Shown: positions 7,767 to 17,400, counted from the first letter of the stretch. The stretch: 44,896 nt of DNA from JARRJY01 sp037388705 (GCA_037388705.1 JARRJY010000008.1:1-44896), one strand, 5' to 3'. Program-made: numbers and translations. The notes: a model not told the origin generated them from the letters alone.

Positions 7767-9938
7767 ATGTCTACTCAATCTTACAATTATCGATTATTCA
7801 GCATTTTGCCGTTGCTGGTAATGACCTGTCTCCCTGTTTTATCCATGGCAAATGATGAACAAAATGATTTGTGTCACTCACCTGTTTATCAACCAAAATT
7901 TTCTGGTCCCGAACAAAAAGATGATCAGACCCATATCCAGGCAGATCATGTCAGCCTTTCGAAAGACAACGTCAGCATTTTTACAGGCAATGTGGATATT
8001 CGCCGCAATGATCAGTTTATTACTGCGGACAGGGTTGAGTACCAGCAAAATGAAAACTTTTTACAGGCACAGGGAAAGGTACAGTTTAATACCCCGCAAA
8101 TTAAAATAGAGGCCAGCAAGGCTGAATTTCATATTGATGACAATCAAAGTAACCTGGAAAACATCCTGTTTACTACCACACAGCGTGCACATGGGGGAGC
8201 TGACAGTATCAGGGTTATATCAGAAAACCTGGCCATAATGACAAACGCGCGTTATACCACCTGTGATCCTGACAAAACCGACTGGCTACTTAGTGCCGAC
8301 GAAATTAAACTGGATAATGAAAAACACCAGGGCTACGCCGATGATGTTGTGCTCCGTTTTAAAGGGGTACCCTTTTTCTATTTACCATATATGCGATTTC
8401 CAATTGGTGAAGAACGGTTATCCGGATTTTTATTTCCCAATATTGGCAGTTCTGAACAACATGGTAGTGAACTGCTAATTCCCTATTACTGGAACATTGC
8501 ACCCGATATGGATGCCACCATTTCACCATGGGTAATGTCCAAACGTGGCACCATGTTACTGAGCGAATGGCGATACCTGAATAAAAACAGTGCCGGCCAA
8601 CTGGAACTGGATTACCTGAACGACGACAAGGAATACCACGATGATCGTCAGCGTGCGCGCTGGATTCATAAAGGCCAGTCACCTTCCGGCTGGAGTACTT
8701 CTATTGACTATAACTATGTAGCCGATGTCAATCACGTCGAGGATTTTTCAGACAAACTGGAAGATATCAGTCTCACACACCTGAACCGCCAGGGTACTGT
8801 TAATTACAACTCCCGTAACTGGCAATTTACTGCAAACGTGCAAAGTTACCAGACTTTATCAGGTGAAGAACCTTACCGTCGTTTACCCCAGTTAACGTTT
8901 ACAAGCCGTAATATTGAAAAGAATAAAAAATTTAATTTCTATGTTGAGTCGGAACTGGTACGGTTTGATCATCCTGATGATAAGGTGATAGGTAACCGGT
9001 TTGATTTGAATACTGCAATCAGTTACCCGATTCGCACAGCTGCAACTTTCTTCATTCCCAGGTTGAATTTGCGTCATACCCAGTACCAGCTTGATCAAAC
9101 TACTGTTGGTGAAGAACAAAATCCTTATCGTAACCTGCCAATGTTCAGTATCGATAGCGGCATAATCTTTGAACGTGATACACAGCTATTTGGTACGCCG
9201 CTGGTACAAACCCTGGAACCCCAACTGTATTACCTGTATGTACCTTACAGGGATCAATCCGATTTGCCTGTATTTGATACCTCCATCTACGGCTTCAATG
9301 TTAATCATTTTTTTGTTGCTGACAGGTTTATTGGTGCAGACCGCGTGGCTGATGCCAACCAGCTAACGGCTGCACTTGCAACACGCTTTTATCATGCCAA
9401 CACGGGGGCTGAATTATTCAGCGCCCGGATTGGGCAGGTATTTTATTACGCTGACCGGGAAGTAACCTTGCCCGGTGATACCATCGAGACCCGGTCAAAA
9501 TCAAATATCATCGCCGAACTTATCGCACGACCAAGTTCCCACTGGTATCTCGGCACTGATGTGGAATGGGATATCGAGGCAGATAATACCGCCGCCGCCA
9601 ATGCCCGCCTGGCCTATCAGTCCAGCAATAATGTCCAAATCCAGGGCATCTACCGCTTTGACCGTGATGATCTGAAAACTGCCGAACTGGGTTTTCGCTG
9701 GCGTATCACCCCCCGCTGGCAGATTACCGCCCGCCAACTGGATGACCTGCTGCTGGAACAAAGCCTCGAAACCCAGCTGGCACTGCGTTATGACAGCTGT
9801 TGCTGGGGGCTGACTTTGCAATGGGATGATCGAAACCTGCCGGATCAGCTCGAGAGAGAAAAATCCATCCTCCTGCAACTGGAACTGAAAGGCCTGTCCA
9901 GTATCGGTAACCGCCGCACCATTACCGGGTTCGAATAA
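7767..9938 (+). CDS. lptD: LPS-assembly outer-membrane protein LptD
   Basis: This 723-residue outer-membrane protein begins with a signal peptide (about residues 1-28, cleavage near SMA-ND). An OstA/LptA-like periplasmic domain (about 50-170) and a C-terminal beta-barrel rich in alternating aromatic residues follow. The four cysteines typical of E. coli-type LptD are all visible: Cys36 in NDLCHSP, one in TTCDPDKT, and the adjacent pair in YDSCCWGL. They form the inter-domain disulfides needed for function. LptD with LptE inserts lipopolysaccharide into the outer leaflet. The next gene is surA, the chaperone that helps fold it, in the usual enterobacterial order. Confidence 0.95.
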   Translation: MSTQSYNYRLFSILPLLVMTCLPVLSMANDEQNDLCHSPVYQPKFSGPEQKDDQTHIQADHVSLSKDNVSIFTGNVDIRRNDQFITADRVEYQQNENFLQAQGKVQFNTPQIKIEASKAEFHIDDNQSNLENILFTTTQRAHGGADSIRVISENLAIMTNARYTTCDPDKTDWLLSADEIKLDNEKHQGYADDVVLRFKGVPFFYLPYMRFPIGEERLSGFLFPNIGSSEQHGSELLIPYYWNIAPDMDATISPWVMSKRGTMLLSEWRYLNKNSAGQLELDYLNDDKEYHDDRQRARWIHKGQSPSGWSTSIDYNYVADVNHVEDFSDKLEDISLTHLNRQGTVNYNSRNWQFTANVQSYQTLSGEEPYRRLPQLTFTSRNIEKNKKFNFYVESELVRFDHPDDKVIGNRFDLNTAISYPIRTAATFFIPRLNLRHTQYQLDQTTVGEEQNPYRNLPMFSIDSGIIFERDTQLFGTPLVQTLEPQLYYLYVPYRDQSDLPVFDTSIYGFNVNHFFVADRFIGADRVADANQLTAALATRFYHANTGAELFSARIGQVFYYADREVTLPGDTIETRSKSNIIAELIARPSSHWYLGTDVEWDIEADNTAAANARLAYQSSNNVQIQGIYRFDRDDLKTAELGFRWRITPRWQITARQLDDLLLEQSLETQLALRYDSCCWGLTLQWDDRNLPDQLEREKSILLQLELKGLSSIGNRRTITGFE

Positions 9939-10041
9939 TAGTAGCGAACAATCAGGCTATTTTGCTGTCTGTTAAGCACAGGTTACTGCGGGACGTGCCA
10001 GCAACGTGGTATCCTTGGCGTTTGGATTTGACTGAATTTTG

Positions 10042-11355
10042 ATGAAATATATGAAAAGTTTTTTACCCCTGTTGATTACTGCTTTACTGCTGGGAACTAA
10101 TCCTTCCCGGGCCAGTGTACCTGCCGAAAAGATAGCTGAACTGGATTATGCAGTGGTTGTCGTAAACGATGATGTATTAACCCGCACTGAACTGGAAGAT
10201 CGCCTGCGTATGGTGGTTAAACAGCTTAACGAAAGAAACACCAAGCTGCCCCCGCAGGATGTGTTGCAACGTCAGATCCTTGAAAGCATGATCATGGAAA
10301 AAATCCAGCTGCATCGTGCCAAGCAGGTCGGTATTCGTGTGTCTGATGAAGATCTCAACAAGGTACTTGCTAACATTGCCCGCGGTAATGGATTAACCCT
10401 GGAAAACTTCCGCAAGATTCTTGCAAAAGATGGTTTTGAATATGAAGACTTCCGGGAAAATATCCGTAATGAACTGATCATTAAACAACTGCGCCAACGT
10501 CGTGTTGAAAGCCGTGTCGAAGTCTCGCCCCAGGAAGTTGATAATTATCTCTCTACACAAAAAAACCGCAAGGGAAGCAACATTGAATACAACCTTGGAC
10601 ATATTCTTATAACCGTACCGGAAGCTGCTACCCCTGAACAGATCGCTAAAGCAAAACAAACTGCCGAGCAAACATTACAAAAATTACAACAGGGTGCAGA
10701 CTTTGCACAAATGGCGGTTGCAGTCTCGGGCGGACAGCAGGCTTTAAAAGGCGGTCAACTTGGCTGGATGAAGCAGGCAGAAATGCCAACCCTGTTTGCC
10801 GATGTGGTACCTGAACTTGCTGTAGGCAATTACAGCAAAATAATTCGTAGCTCCAGTGGATTTCATATTATTCGTCTGCAAGATAAACGCAGTGATACCA
10901 AACGTCATATTGTTCAACAAACCCTGGCTCGCCACATTCTAATTCGTCCCAATGAAATTCTTTCCAATGATGAAGCCCGTCAACGCCTTAACCTGTTACG
11001 TGAACGTATCATTAACGGCGAAGATTTTTCCCTGCTCGCTCGTACTCATTCTGATGATAAGGGTTCAGCTGCAGAGGGTGGCAGTCTTGGCTGGGTCAAC
11101 CCGGGTACCATGGTGCCCCAGTTCGAAGATACCATGAACCAGTTAAAACCAGGTGAAATCAGTAAACCTTTCACAACCCGTTATGGCTGGCACATTGTGC
11201 AGGTGATGTCTCGTCGCAAACATGATGACACTACGTCTTATGAACGTATTCAGGCCAGCAATAACATTCGTAAGCGTAAAACTGATGAAGCTATTGAAAA
11301 CTGGTTGCGTCAATTACGCAGTGAAGCCTATGTGGAATATCGCTTTAACAAGTAA
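10042..11355 (+). CDS. surA: periplasmic peptidyl-prolyl isomerase and chaperone SurA
   Basis: I take ATG 10042 (437 aa) rather than the upstream in-frame TTG at 10039. A further ATG at 10051 is also possible. A signal peptide (about residues 1-25) precedes the SurA N-terminal helical domain, then two parvulin domains. The first starts near LGHILITVPEAATPEQI (about 190) and the second near ARHILIRPNEILSNDEAR (about 300), followed by a C-terminal helix. SurA escorts unfolded beta-barrel proteins to the BAM complex, and its neighbour LptD is a classic client. No obvious Shine-Dalgarno is visible. The gene is followed by pdxA after 18 bp. Confidence 0.95.
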   Translation: MKYMKSFLPLLITALLLGTNPSRASVPAEKIAELDYAVVVVNDDVLTRTELEDRLRMVVKQLNERNTKLPPQDVLQRQILESMIMEKIQLHRAKQVGIRVSDEDLNKVLANIARGNGLTLENFRKILAKDGFEYEDFRENIRNELIIKQLRQRRVESRVEVSPQEVDNYLSTQKNRKGSNIEYNLGHILITVPEAATPEQIAKAKQTAEQTLQKLQQGADFAQMAVAVSGGQQALKGGQLGWMKQAEMPTLFADVVPELAVGNYSKIIRSSSGFHIIRLQDKRSDTKRHIVQQTLARHILIRPNEILSNDEARQRLNLLRERIINGEDFSLLARTHSDDKGSAAEGGSLGWVNPGTMVPQFEDTMNQLKPGEISKPFTTRYGWHIVQVMSRRKHDDTTSYERIQASNNIRKRKTDEAIENWLRQLRSEAYVEYRFNK

Positions 11356-11373
11356 CAGTATTCTTTTTCTTTG

Positions 11374-12369
11374 ATGAGTGCAGCTACCCTGAGGATTGCA
11401 ATTACCCCTGGCGAACCTGCCGGTATTGGTCCTGACTTACTAGTCCGCCTTGTCCAACAACCACAGACTATTGAGCTGGTAGCTATTGCTGATCCACAGT
11501 TATTATCTGAACGAGCAGCACAGCTAGGGCTACCGTTGACCATTGAAACCTTTGATCCCGCTACCACTGCACAAGTAAATAAAACTGCTCATCTAAAAGT
11601 ATTTCCTGTTGCGCTGTATGAGCCTGTGCAATGCGGTGTACTTAATGCTGGCAATGCAGCCTATGTACTGGAATGCCTGGATAAAGCTGTTGAAGGTTGC
11701 CAGGACAACACATTCGCTGCCATGGTTACCGGCCCCGTACATAAAGGCATTATCAATGAAGCCGGTTTCAGTTTTACTGGCCATACAGAATATCTTGCCG
11801 AGAAAACAAATACTGACCAGGTTGTCATGATGCTTACGACTGAAGGTTTGCGGGTTGCACTGGCCACGACACATTTACCCTTAAACAAGGTCAGCGAACA
11901 CCTTACCCGCGAGCACCTGGAAAATGTTATTCGTATTCTTCACCAGGACCTTGTACGTCGTTTTGGACTCGCTCACCCGCACATCACGGTATGTGGACTC
12001 AATCCTCATGCTGGAGAGCAGGGGCATATCGGTCACGAAGAAATCACTGTTATTAACCCGGTACTGGATAAACTGCGAAACGAGGGCCTGCAACTTGATG
12101 GCCCTTTACCGGCAGACACCGTATTTGTCCCCTATCATTTATCCAAAACCGACTGTGTATTAAGTATGTATCATGACCAGGGACTACCTGTGCTCAAACA
12201 TATGGGTTTTGGCCAGGCGGTTAACGTCACGTTAGGTCTGCCTGTCATCCGGACTTCAGTAGATCATGGTACTGCACTTGAGAAAGCAGGTAGCGAAGAA
12301 ATCAATATCGGAAGTCTACAGGCTGCTATCTTACAGGCATCCGAAATGGCTAACCGCCATAGTGGCTAA
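11374..12369 (+). CDS. pdxA: 4-hydroxythreonine-4-phosphate dehydrogenase PdxA
   Basis: ATG 11374 is preferred over the TTG three bases earlier; the protein is 331 residues. Family signatures are TPGEPAGIGPDL at the N-terminus, FTGHTEYLA near 135, NPHAGEQGHIGHEE near 210 and YHDQGLPVLKHMGF near 265, containing the histidines and acidic residues that bind the metal and substrate. PdxA oxidises 4-phosphohydroxy-L-threonine in the DXP-dependent pyridoxal 5'-phosphate pathway. The enzyme is cytoplasmic. The position between surA and rsmA is the standard gammaproteobacterial arrangement. Confidence 0.95.
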   Translation: MSAATLRIAITPGEPAGIGPDLLVRLVQQPQTIELVAIADPQLLSERAAQLGLPLTIETFDPATTAQVNKTAHLKVFPVALYEPVQCGVLNAGNAAYVLECLDKAVEGCQDNTFAAMVTGPVHKGIINEAGFSFTGHTEYLAEKTNTDQVVMMLTTEGLRVALATTHLPLNKVSEHLTREHLENVIRILHQDLVRRFGLAHPHITVCGLNPHAGEQGHIGHEEITVINPVLDKLRNEGLQLDGPLPADTVFVPYHLSKTDCVLSMYHDQGLPVLKHMGFGQAVNVTLGLPVIRTSVDHGTALEKAGSEEINIGSLQAAILQASEMANRHSG

Positions 12370-12384
12370 CTCCCGGACAAGCAA

Positions 12385-13179
12385 ATGGCACATAAACCAC
12401 GTAAACGGTTCGGACAAAACTTCTTACATGATCAAAATGTAATACAACGTATTGTGAATGCCATTGCGCCACAAAAAGGAGAACACCTCGTTGAGATCGG
12501 TCCTGGCCAGGGGGCATTAACCAAACAGCTGCTACCCCTTATTGGTCAGATGGATGCGATTGAACTGGACCGTGACCTGCTAGAACCACTGCGGCAAACC
12601 TGCGCGTCCCTCGGCCAGTTGAGCATTCATAGTGCCGATGCGTTGAAATTTGATTTCTGTTCGTTACTTCATGCTGAAGAGCATAAACTTCGTATTGTCG
12701 GTAACCTGCCCTACAATATTTCAACGCCATTGCTGTTTCATTTAATGGAAGAGCGCCACTGTATCCAGGATATGCACTTCATGCTACAAAAAGAAGTCGT
12801 TGAGCGAATAACGGCACAGCCTGGCAATGGTCAATATGGCCGCCTTAGCATCATGTTGCAATACTATTGTCAGGCAGAACAGTTATTTATTGTGTCGCCC
12901 GGCGCATTTTTTCCACCACCCAGGGTCGACTCTGCCGTGTTTCGGCTAATACCCCGCAGCACCCCACTATTTACTGCTAAAGATGAAAAACTATTATCCC
13001 GGGTTGTTAGTCAGTCGTTTTCACAACGACGGAAAACAATTCGTAATAATCTTAAAGGGGTAATCGAAGAATCGGTACTACTTGAGCTTGATATTGATCC
13101 CGGCTTACGTCCCGAACGACTTGGGCTTGAACAATTTGTAAAGCTGGCCAACTGGCTGGCGGATAATAAAATGCAATAA
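12385..13179 (+). CDS. rsmA: 16S rRNA (adenine1518-N6/adenine1519-N6)-dimethyltransferase RsmA
   Basis: This 264-residue protein has the KsgA opening RKRFGQNFLHD, the SAM-binding EIGPGQGALTKQLL (about residue 38) and the catalytic GNLPYNISTPLL (about 107). It dimethylates two adjacent adenines in helix 45 of 16S rRNA during late 30S assembly. It starts 15 bp after pdxA, and the next gene begins 17 bp downstream. Length matches the family (about 270). KsgA is the older name of the same protein. Confidence 0.95.
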   Translation: MAHKPRKRFGQNFLHDQNVIQRIVNAIAPQKGEHLVEIGPGQGALTKQLLPLIGQMDAIELDRDLLEPLRQTCASLGQLSIHSADALKFDFCSLLHAEEHKLRIVGNLPYNISTPLLFHLMEERHCIQDMHFMLQKEVVERITAQPGNGQYGRLSIMLQYYCQAEQLFIVSPGAFFPPPRVDSAVFRLIPRSTPLFTAKDEKLLSRVVSQSFSQRRKTIRNNLKGVIEESVLLELDIDPGLRPERLGLEQFVKLANWLADNKMQ

Positions 13180-13196
13180 CATAGCTCGTAGTTGAT

Positions 13197-13694
13197 ATGA
13201 CAGAGAGTAATAACCTGACCTGTGGCGAACTGGCAAGCGACCGACTTGCCAGCCTGCTCGTCCCTTATAGTATTGAAGTTATCACCATTGATAACGATAC
13301 AAATTTACCCGGCAGTTTCTGGGGTGATCCCGAAGCTGGCCTTATCGATAACCGCTTATACATCAAACCGGTTACCCCGGTTCAGTCTGCCCTGCATGAA
13401 GCCTGTCATTATATTTGTATGGATCAACAGCGTCGTCAGAAACTTAATACCGATGCAGGTGGTGGGTATGACGAAGAAAATGGCGTCTGTTATTTGCAAA
13501 TATTACTTTCTGCTCTAATTCCGGAATGCGGCAAGGAGCGCATGTTCTCTGATATGGATGCCTGGGGATACAGCTTCCGCCTGGGTTCAGCCAGGGCCTG
13601 GTTTGAACAGGATGCAGAAGATGCCCGCCGATGGCTAGAAAATCACCATATTATTGATGCACAGCAGCAACCCACCTGGAAACTGCGCGAATAA
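13197..13694 (+). CDS. conserved-looking hypothetical protein with HExxH (zincin-like) motif
   Basis: This 165-residue soluble protein is of unrecognised family. Its central helix contains ALHEACHYICMD, giving an HExxH pattern (His67, Glu68, His71), the usual zinc-binding and catalytic motif of zincin metalloproteases. Acidic residues follow in YDEENGVCYLQ (Glu93, Glu94) and could supply a third ligand. There is no signal peptide, so it is probably cytoplasmic. It lies 17 bp after rsmA and 109 bp before apaG, between genes normally adjacent in this operon. Protease activity is only suggested by the motif; a structural zinc site or chance pattern is also possible. Confidence 0.7.
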   Translation: MTESNNLTCGELASDRLASLLVPYSIEVITIDNDTNLPGSFWGDPEAGLIDNRLYIKPVTPVQSALHEACHYICMDQQRRQKLNTDAGGGYDEENGVCYLQILLSALIPECGKERMFSDMDAWGYSFRLGSARAWFEQDAEDARRWLENHHIIDAQQQPTWKLRE

Positions 13695-13803
13695 ATCACC
13701 AATAACATGAAAATTTCTCAGGAATTACAAACTTTGATCATTACCTGATGATTCACTATTATGAACAAAGGTAAAATGTATAGTCGTTTAACGAGACAGA
13801 TTT

Positions 13804-14181
13804 ATGACTGACAATTACAACACGCAGGTAGAAGTCCAAACCACCTATATCCCTGAACAGTCTGATCCTGATCAGAACCGGTTTGTTTTTGCCTATACCA
13901 TTACCATTTCTAACGAAGGCCAGGTACCTGCCAAGCTGCTTGCCCGCCACTGGATTATTACCAATGCTGACGGCAAGGTAGAAGAAGTTGAAGGTGAAGG
14001 TGTAGTCGGTGAACAACCATATCTTAATCCTGGTGAGCAATTTCAGTATACCAGTGGTACTGTTCTTGAAACGCCAGTAGGCAGTATGCACGGTACCTAC
14101 CAGATGGTTGCCGATGATGGTGTGGAATTTGAAGCTGAAATCCCTGTGTTTACCCTCTCGGTACCACACATCCTGCATTAA
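13804..14181 (+). CDS. apaG: ApaG domain protein
   Basis: This 125-residue single-domain protein matches the ApaG family in length and motifs: FVFAYTITISNEG near residue 26, LLARHWIITNADGK near 45, and EGVVGEQPYLNPGEQFQYTSG near 65, with a fibronectin-like beta fold in known structures. The biochemical role is unsettled; the family has been linked to magnesium/cobalt phenotypes. The gene stands in the conserved rsmA-apaG-apaH neighbourhood. Here it is separated from rsmA by the HExxH protein and from apaH by a methyltransferase. Confidence 0.95.
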   Translation: MTDNYNTQVEVQTTYIPEQSDPDQNRFVFAYTITISNEGQVPAKLLARHWIITNADGKVEEVEGEGVVGEQPYLNPGEQFQYTSGTVLETPVGSMHGTYQMVADDGVEFEAEIPVFTLSVPHILH

Positions 14182-14204
14182 CTTGCATTACTCAACCCGG
14201 CAAC

Positions 14205-14792
14205 ATGCTTAAGTACAGTTATAGCCTGCTCGCCCCTGTTTATGACCTGATCGTGTCACGAGCAACCTTGCCAATGCGCAAACAAAGTCTTGAACAACTG
14301 GGAGATATCAACGATAAATCCATCCTGCTCGCAGGCATTGGGACCGGCCTTGATATTCCTTTGTTACCGAAAGGTGCTAACTATAGCGGCATTGATCTGA
14401 CGCCGGCCATGTTGAATAAAGCACGTACCTATAATAAAGACATTGATTTAAAACTGGGTAATGTCATGCAACTACCCTACGCCGATCAACAATTTGATAT
14501 TGTTATCATGCACCTAATTCTGGCTATCGTGGAAAAACCTGAGCTTGCACTAAAAGAAGCTGCACGTGTCACCAGACCCGGTGGCCAAATACTGATACTC
14601 GATAAATTCATCAAACCCGGACAAGTGGCTTTAGGCCGTCGTCTGCTCAGCCTGATCATGAGACATATTGCCACACGTACTGACGTGGTATTCGAAGATG
14701 TTCTGTCACACTGCCCAGAACTGGTGGTAAGCAGCGATCAACACGCAGCATTAACCAGCTGGTTCCGATGCATAGAATTAAAAAAACAATAA
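14205..14792 (+). CDS. class I SAM-dependent methyltransferase
   Basis: This 195-residue protein has the Rossmann methyltransferase core: motif I in LLAGIGTGLDIPLLP (about residue 40), the acidic ribose-binding GIDLTPAML (about 62), DIVIMHLILAIVEKPE and a post-motif RPGGQILILDKF. It resembles UbiE/phospholipid N-methyltransferase-type enzymes in size and in the N-terminal segment YSLLAPVYD, which is typical of that group. The substrate cannot be told. It begins 23 bp after apaG and ends 31 bp before apaH, so it is probably carried on the operon transcript; this is not a member of the E. coli operon. Confidence 0.8.
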   Translation: MLKYSYSLLAPVYDLIVSRATLPMRKQSLEQLGDINDKSILLAGIGTGLDIPLLPKGANYSGIDLTPAMLNKARTYNKDIDLKLGNVMQLPYADQQFDIVIMHLILAIVEKPELALKEAARVTRPGGQILILDKFIKPGQVALGRRLLSLIMRHIATRTDVVFEDVLSHCPELVVSSDQHAALTSWFRCIELKKQ

Positions 14793-14823
14793 CCTTTATT
14801 ACTTTTACTGTTATTATAAGTGC

Positions 14824-15660
14824 ATGGCAACATACGCAATCGGTGACATACAAGGCTGCTTTGCCTCATTAGAAACACTGCTTGATAAAATTGATTTTAA
14901 TAAAGAGCAGGACACCCTCTGGTTTGCCGGCGACCTGGTAAACCGTGGCCCGGATTCATTATCAACATTACGATTCGTCAAGGCACTTGGTAACAGTGCC
15001 ATTACGGTACTTGGCAATCATGACCTTCACCTGTTAGCCATCGCAGCTGACCATAAAAACACCCGGGACAAGAGTCTGAAAAAAATCCTCAAGGCTGATG
15101 ATGGTCCTGAACTCATACACTGGTTAAGAAACCGTCCTCTAATTCATCACGATGCCGAACTGGGCTTTACAATGGCACATGCCGGGATATATCCAAAATG
15201 GAACCTGTCACAGGCACTGGAATATGCTGAAGAGTTGCACCGGGTATTACAAGGTGACGACTACCTTGAATTTATCCATAACATGTACGGCAACAAACCA
15301 AAAAAATGGAAAAAGAAACTCAGCGGCTGGGACAGGCTACGTTTTATAGTCAACGCTTTTACCCGCATGCGATATTGTGACACAGACGGTAAACTTGATT
15401 TTAAAAAGAACAGCACTCCCAAAGTAGAAGCTTCTGACATCATCCCATGGTTTGATGTACCAGAAAGAAAAATGAAATCGCAACGCATCCTGTTTGGTCA
15501 CTGGTCAACGCTTGGCCTGCTAAAAAGAACTGATGTATATGCACTGGATACCGGTTGCGTGTGGGGAGGACAGCTTACCGCGCTGCGCATTGATCTCGAT
15601 GAACCCTGTTATATCAGTGTTGACTGTCCTGGTGATGCAGATCCCGGTGATTATCTATAA
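14824..15660 (+). CDS. apaH: symmetrical bis(5'-nucleosyl)-tetraphosphatase ApaH
   Basis: This 278-residue calcineurin-like phosphoesterase has the metallophosphatase motifs GDIQGCF (residues 7-13), GDLVNRGPDS (about 38) and GNHDLHLL (about 62), plus FGHWSTLG and DTGCVWGG near the C-terminus. ApaH hydrolyses Ap4A to two ADP and decaps Np4-capped RNA. It is the last gene of the plus-strand lptD-to-apaH series. No clear terminator follows; the next 180 bp contain only a weak CAGTT/AACTG inverted repeat near 15680. Confidence 0.95.
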   Translation: MATYAIGDIQGCFASLETLLDKIDFNKEQDTLWFAGDLVNRGPDSLSTLRFVKALGNSAITVLGNHDLHLLAIAADHKNTRDKSLKKILKADDGPELIHWLRNRPLIHHDAELGFTMAHAGIYPKWNLSQALEYAEELHRVLQGDDYLEFIHNMYGNKPKKWKKKLSGWDRLRFIVNAFTRMRYCDTDGKLDFKKNSTPKVEASDIIPWFDVPERKMKSQRILFGHWSTLGLLKRTDVYALDTGCVWGGQLTALRIDLDEPCYISVDCPGDADPGDYL

Positions 15661-15856
15661 CCTGGCTAGTATATTACTATCAGTTCTTTAACTGAAAAAC
15701 CTGTTCGTATACGGAACCTTAATGTTTACGTAATAGCAACCTGAAGAATTTAACAATAAACATATTGATAGATTTTTATCGAGCTATAAGAATTTTCATA
15801 GCTGATCCTGCCATTCCGTCCTCGCATCATCATCAGAAGTGCTATATGGTTATAGA

Positions 15857-16072
15857 ATGGATAAGCAATCATACATGGAAAGAATTAATACCTTTATACA
15901 AAAAGGTAATTACCACGCCGCAATCAATGTAGCGTTGTCTGCTATGAACGCCTGTCGTAAACAGCAAGACCAGGCTGGCATTGACGAGTTCATTGATGTT
16001 ATCAGGGGTATTGTACAGACGTTAGCGAAAGAATTTGCCAGCGATGATTACCTGGCAACCTTCAAAAATTAA
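15857..16072 (+). CDS. hypothetical protein (71 aa)
   Basis: A short, mainly helical, soluble protein starting at ATG 15857. An in-frame GTG at 15839 would add six residues. The residues suggest a single helical-hairpin repeat (INTFIQKGNYHAAINVAL is TPR-like). No ribosome site is convincing for either start. The stop codon overlaps the stop of the convergent folA gene by a few bases. I do not recognise a family. Confidence 0.55.
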   Translation: MDKQSYMERINTFIQKGNYHAAINVALSAMNACRKQQDQAGIDEFIDVIRGIVQTLAKEFASDDYLATFKN

Positions 16073-16560
16073 TTTTTTCGTTCCAGGATAACAAAAGTAT
16101 GATCAAAAGCATTTTTTTCATCTGCTTTGACCTCAATCCGTTCAACTTCATTCCAGTCTGATTGATTATATTCCGGGAACCAGGCATCACCTTTTATATC
16201 TGCATGAACAAAGGTCAGGTATATACGATCTGCCCTTGGTAACATCTGTTCATAAAAAGATTCGCCACCGATGATCATGACCTCCTCAACATCTCCTACT
16301 GCCTGCAAGGCTTCATCGATGGAATGAGTAACGATTGCACCTTCAACTTTATAATCATTATCACGCGTGATAATAATGTTTGGCCTGTCAGGCAGGGTAC
16401 GGCCGCCAAATGATTCAAAGGTCTTGCGCCCCATGACGATGGGTTTGCCCAGAGTATGCTGGCGAAACCATTTCATGTCAGAGGGTAATTTCCAGGGCAA
16501 TGAATTCTCGATCCCGATGACCCTGTTATCAGCCATGGCAGCAATAATGGAAATAATCAT
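16069..16560 (-). CDS. folA: dihydrofolate reductase
   Basis: This 163-residue protein has the complete DHFR pattern: ISIIAAMADNRVIG at the start, ENSLPWKLPSDMKWFR (substrate-binding acidic Asp and Phe), MGRKTFESFGGRTLP for NADPH binding, and EVMIIGGESFYEQMLP. It reduces dihydrofolate to tetrahydrofolate with NADPH. It is 6 bp downstream of thyA on the same strand; thymidylate synthase makes the dihydrofolate that FolA recycles. In E. coli folA lies next to apaH, and here it remains close but in convergent orientation. Confidence 0.95.
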   Translation of the reverse strand: MIISIIAAMADNRVIGIENSLPWKLPSDMKWFRQHTLGKPIVMGRKTFESFGGRTLPDRPNIIITRDNDYKVEGAIVTHSIDEALQAVGDVEEVMIIGGESFYEQMLPRADRIYLTFVHADIKGDAWFPEYNQSDWNEVERIEVKADEKNAFDHTFVILERKN

Positions 16561-16566
16561 ACTAAT

Positions 16567-17400
16567 CTAAATCGCTACCGGCGCCTTGATATGCGGATGG
16601 GCTTCATAACCAACCAGTTCAAAGTCTTCGAATTTGAAAGCAAAGATATCTTTCACTTCCGGGTTAATTTTCATGGTCGGTAATGGAAACGGTTTGCGAC
16701 CAAGTTGTTCCTCTACCTGCTCGGCATGGTTGCTGTAAAGATGCGCATCACCCAGGGTATGAATAAACTCACCGGGTTGCAAGTCACAGACCTGCGCCAG
16801 CATCATGGTCATCAATGCATAGGAAGCGATATTGAATGGCACACCGAGAAAAATATCAGCGCTACGCTGGTAAAGCTGGCAGGACAGTTTTCCTTCAGCA
16901 ACATAAAACTGGATAAACGCGTGACAGGGCGCCAATGCCATCTTGTTATTTTTAACATTTGCCTGCGGAGAAATGGTTTCATCTGGCAAATCTGCCACGT
17001 TCCAGGCATTAATAATAATTCGGCGTGAATCAGGATTATTCTTTAATTGCTCTACAACTTCCTTTACCTGGTCGATATGTTTTCCATCCGGTGCAGGCCA
17101 GTTACGCCACTGATAACCATAGACAGGTCCCAGCTCACCGTTTTCATCAGCCCATTCATCCCAGATACTGACACCGTGATCTTTCAGGTACCTGGTATTG
17201 GTATCGCCTTTTAGAAACCATAACAACTCATGAACAATGGATTTAAGGTGACACTTCTTGGTGGTAACCAGCGGAAAACCTTCACCAAGATCAAAACGCA
17301 TCTGGTATCCGAACACGCTCCTGGTACCCGTGCCCGTCCTGTCACCTTTCTGTGTGCCGTGATCACGTACATGCCTCATTAAATCCAGATACTGTTTCAC
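16567..17400 (-). CDS. thyA: thymidylate synthase
   Basis: This 277-residue enzyme has the conserved RTGTGTRSVFGYQMRFDL near the N-terminus, the catalytic cysteine Cys159 in ALAPCHAFIQFYV, and QRSADIFLGVPFNIASYA for dUMP binding. It methylates dUMP to dTMP using methylene-tetrahydrofolate. It forms a pair with folA, six bases downstream. Compared with the 264-residue E. coli enzyme it has a short extra segment around residues 85-110. The start ATG 17400 is followed by the expected MKQYLDLMRHV. Confidence 0.95.
   Translation of the reverse strand: MKQYLDLMRHVRDHGTQKGDRTGTGTRSVFGYQMRFDLGEGFPLVTTKKCHLKSIVHELLWFLKGDTNTRYLKDHGVSIWDEWADENGELGPVYGYQWRNWPAPDGKHIDQVKEVVEQLKNNPDSRRIIINAWNVADLPDETISPQANVKNNKMALAPCHAFIQFYVAEGKLSCQLYQRSADIFLGVPFNIASYALMTMMLAQVCDLQPGEFIHTLGDAHLYSNHAEQVEEQLGRKPFPLPTMKINPEVKDIFAFKFEDFELVGYEAHPHIKAPVAI

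Noticed and set aside
15661..15838. Possible regulatory RNA or terminator after apaH
   Set aside because: Only a 5-bp inverted repeat and a near-palindromic GTTCGTATACGGAAC are visible; no T run or conserved structure.
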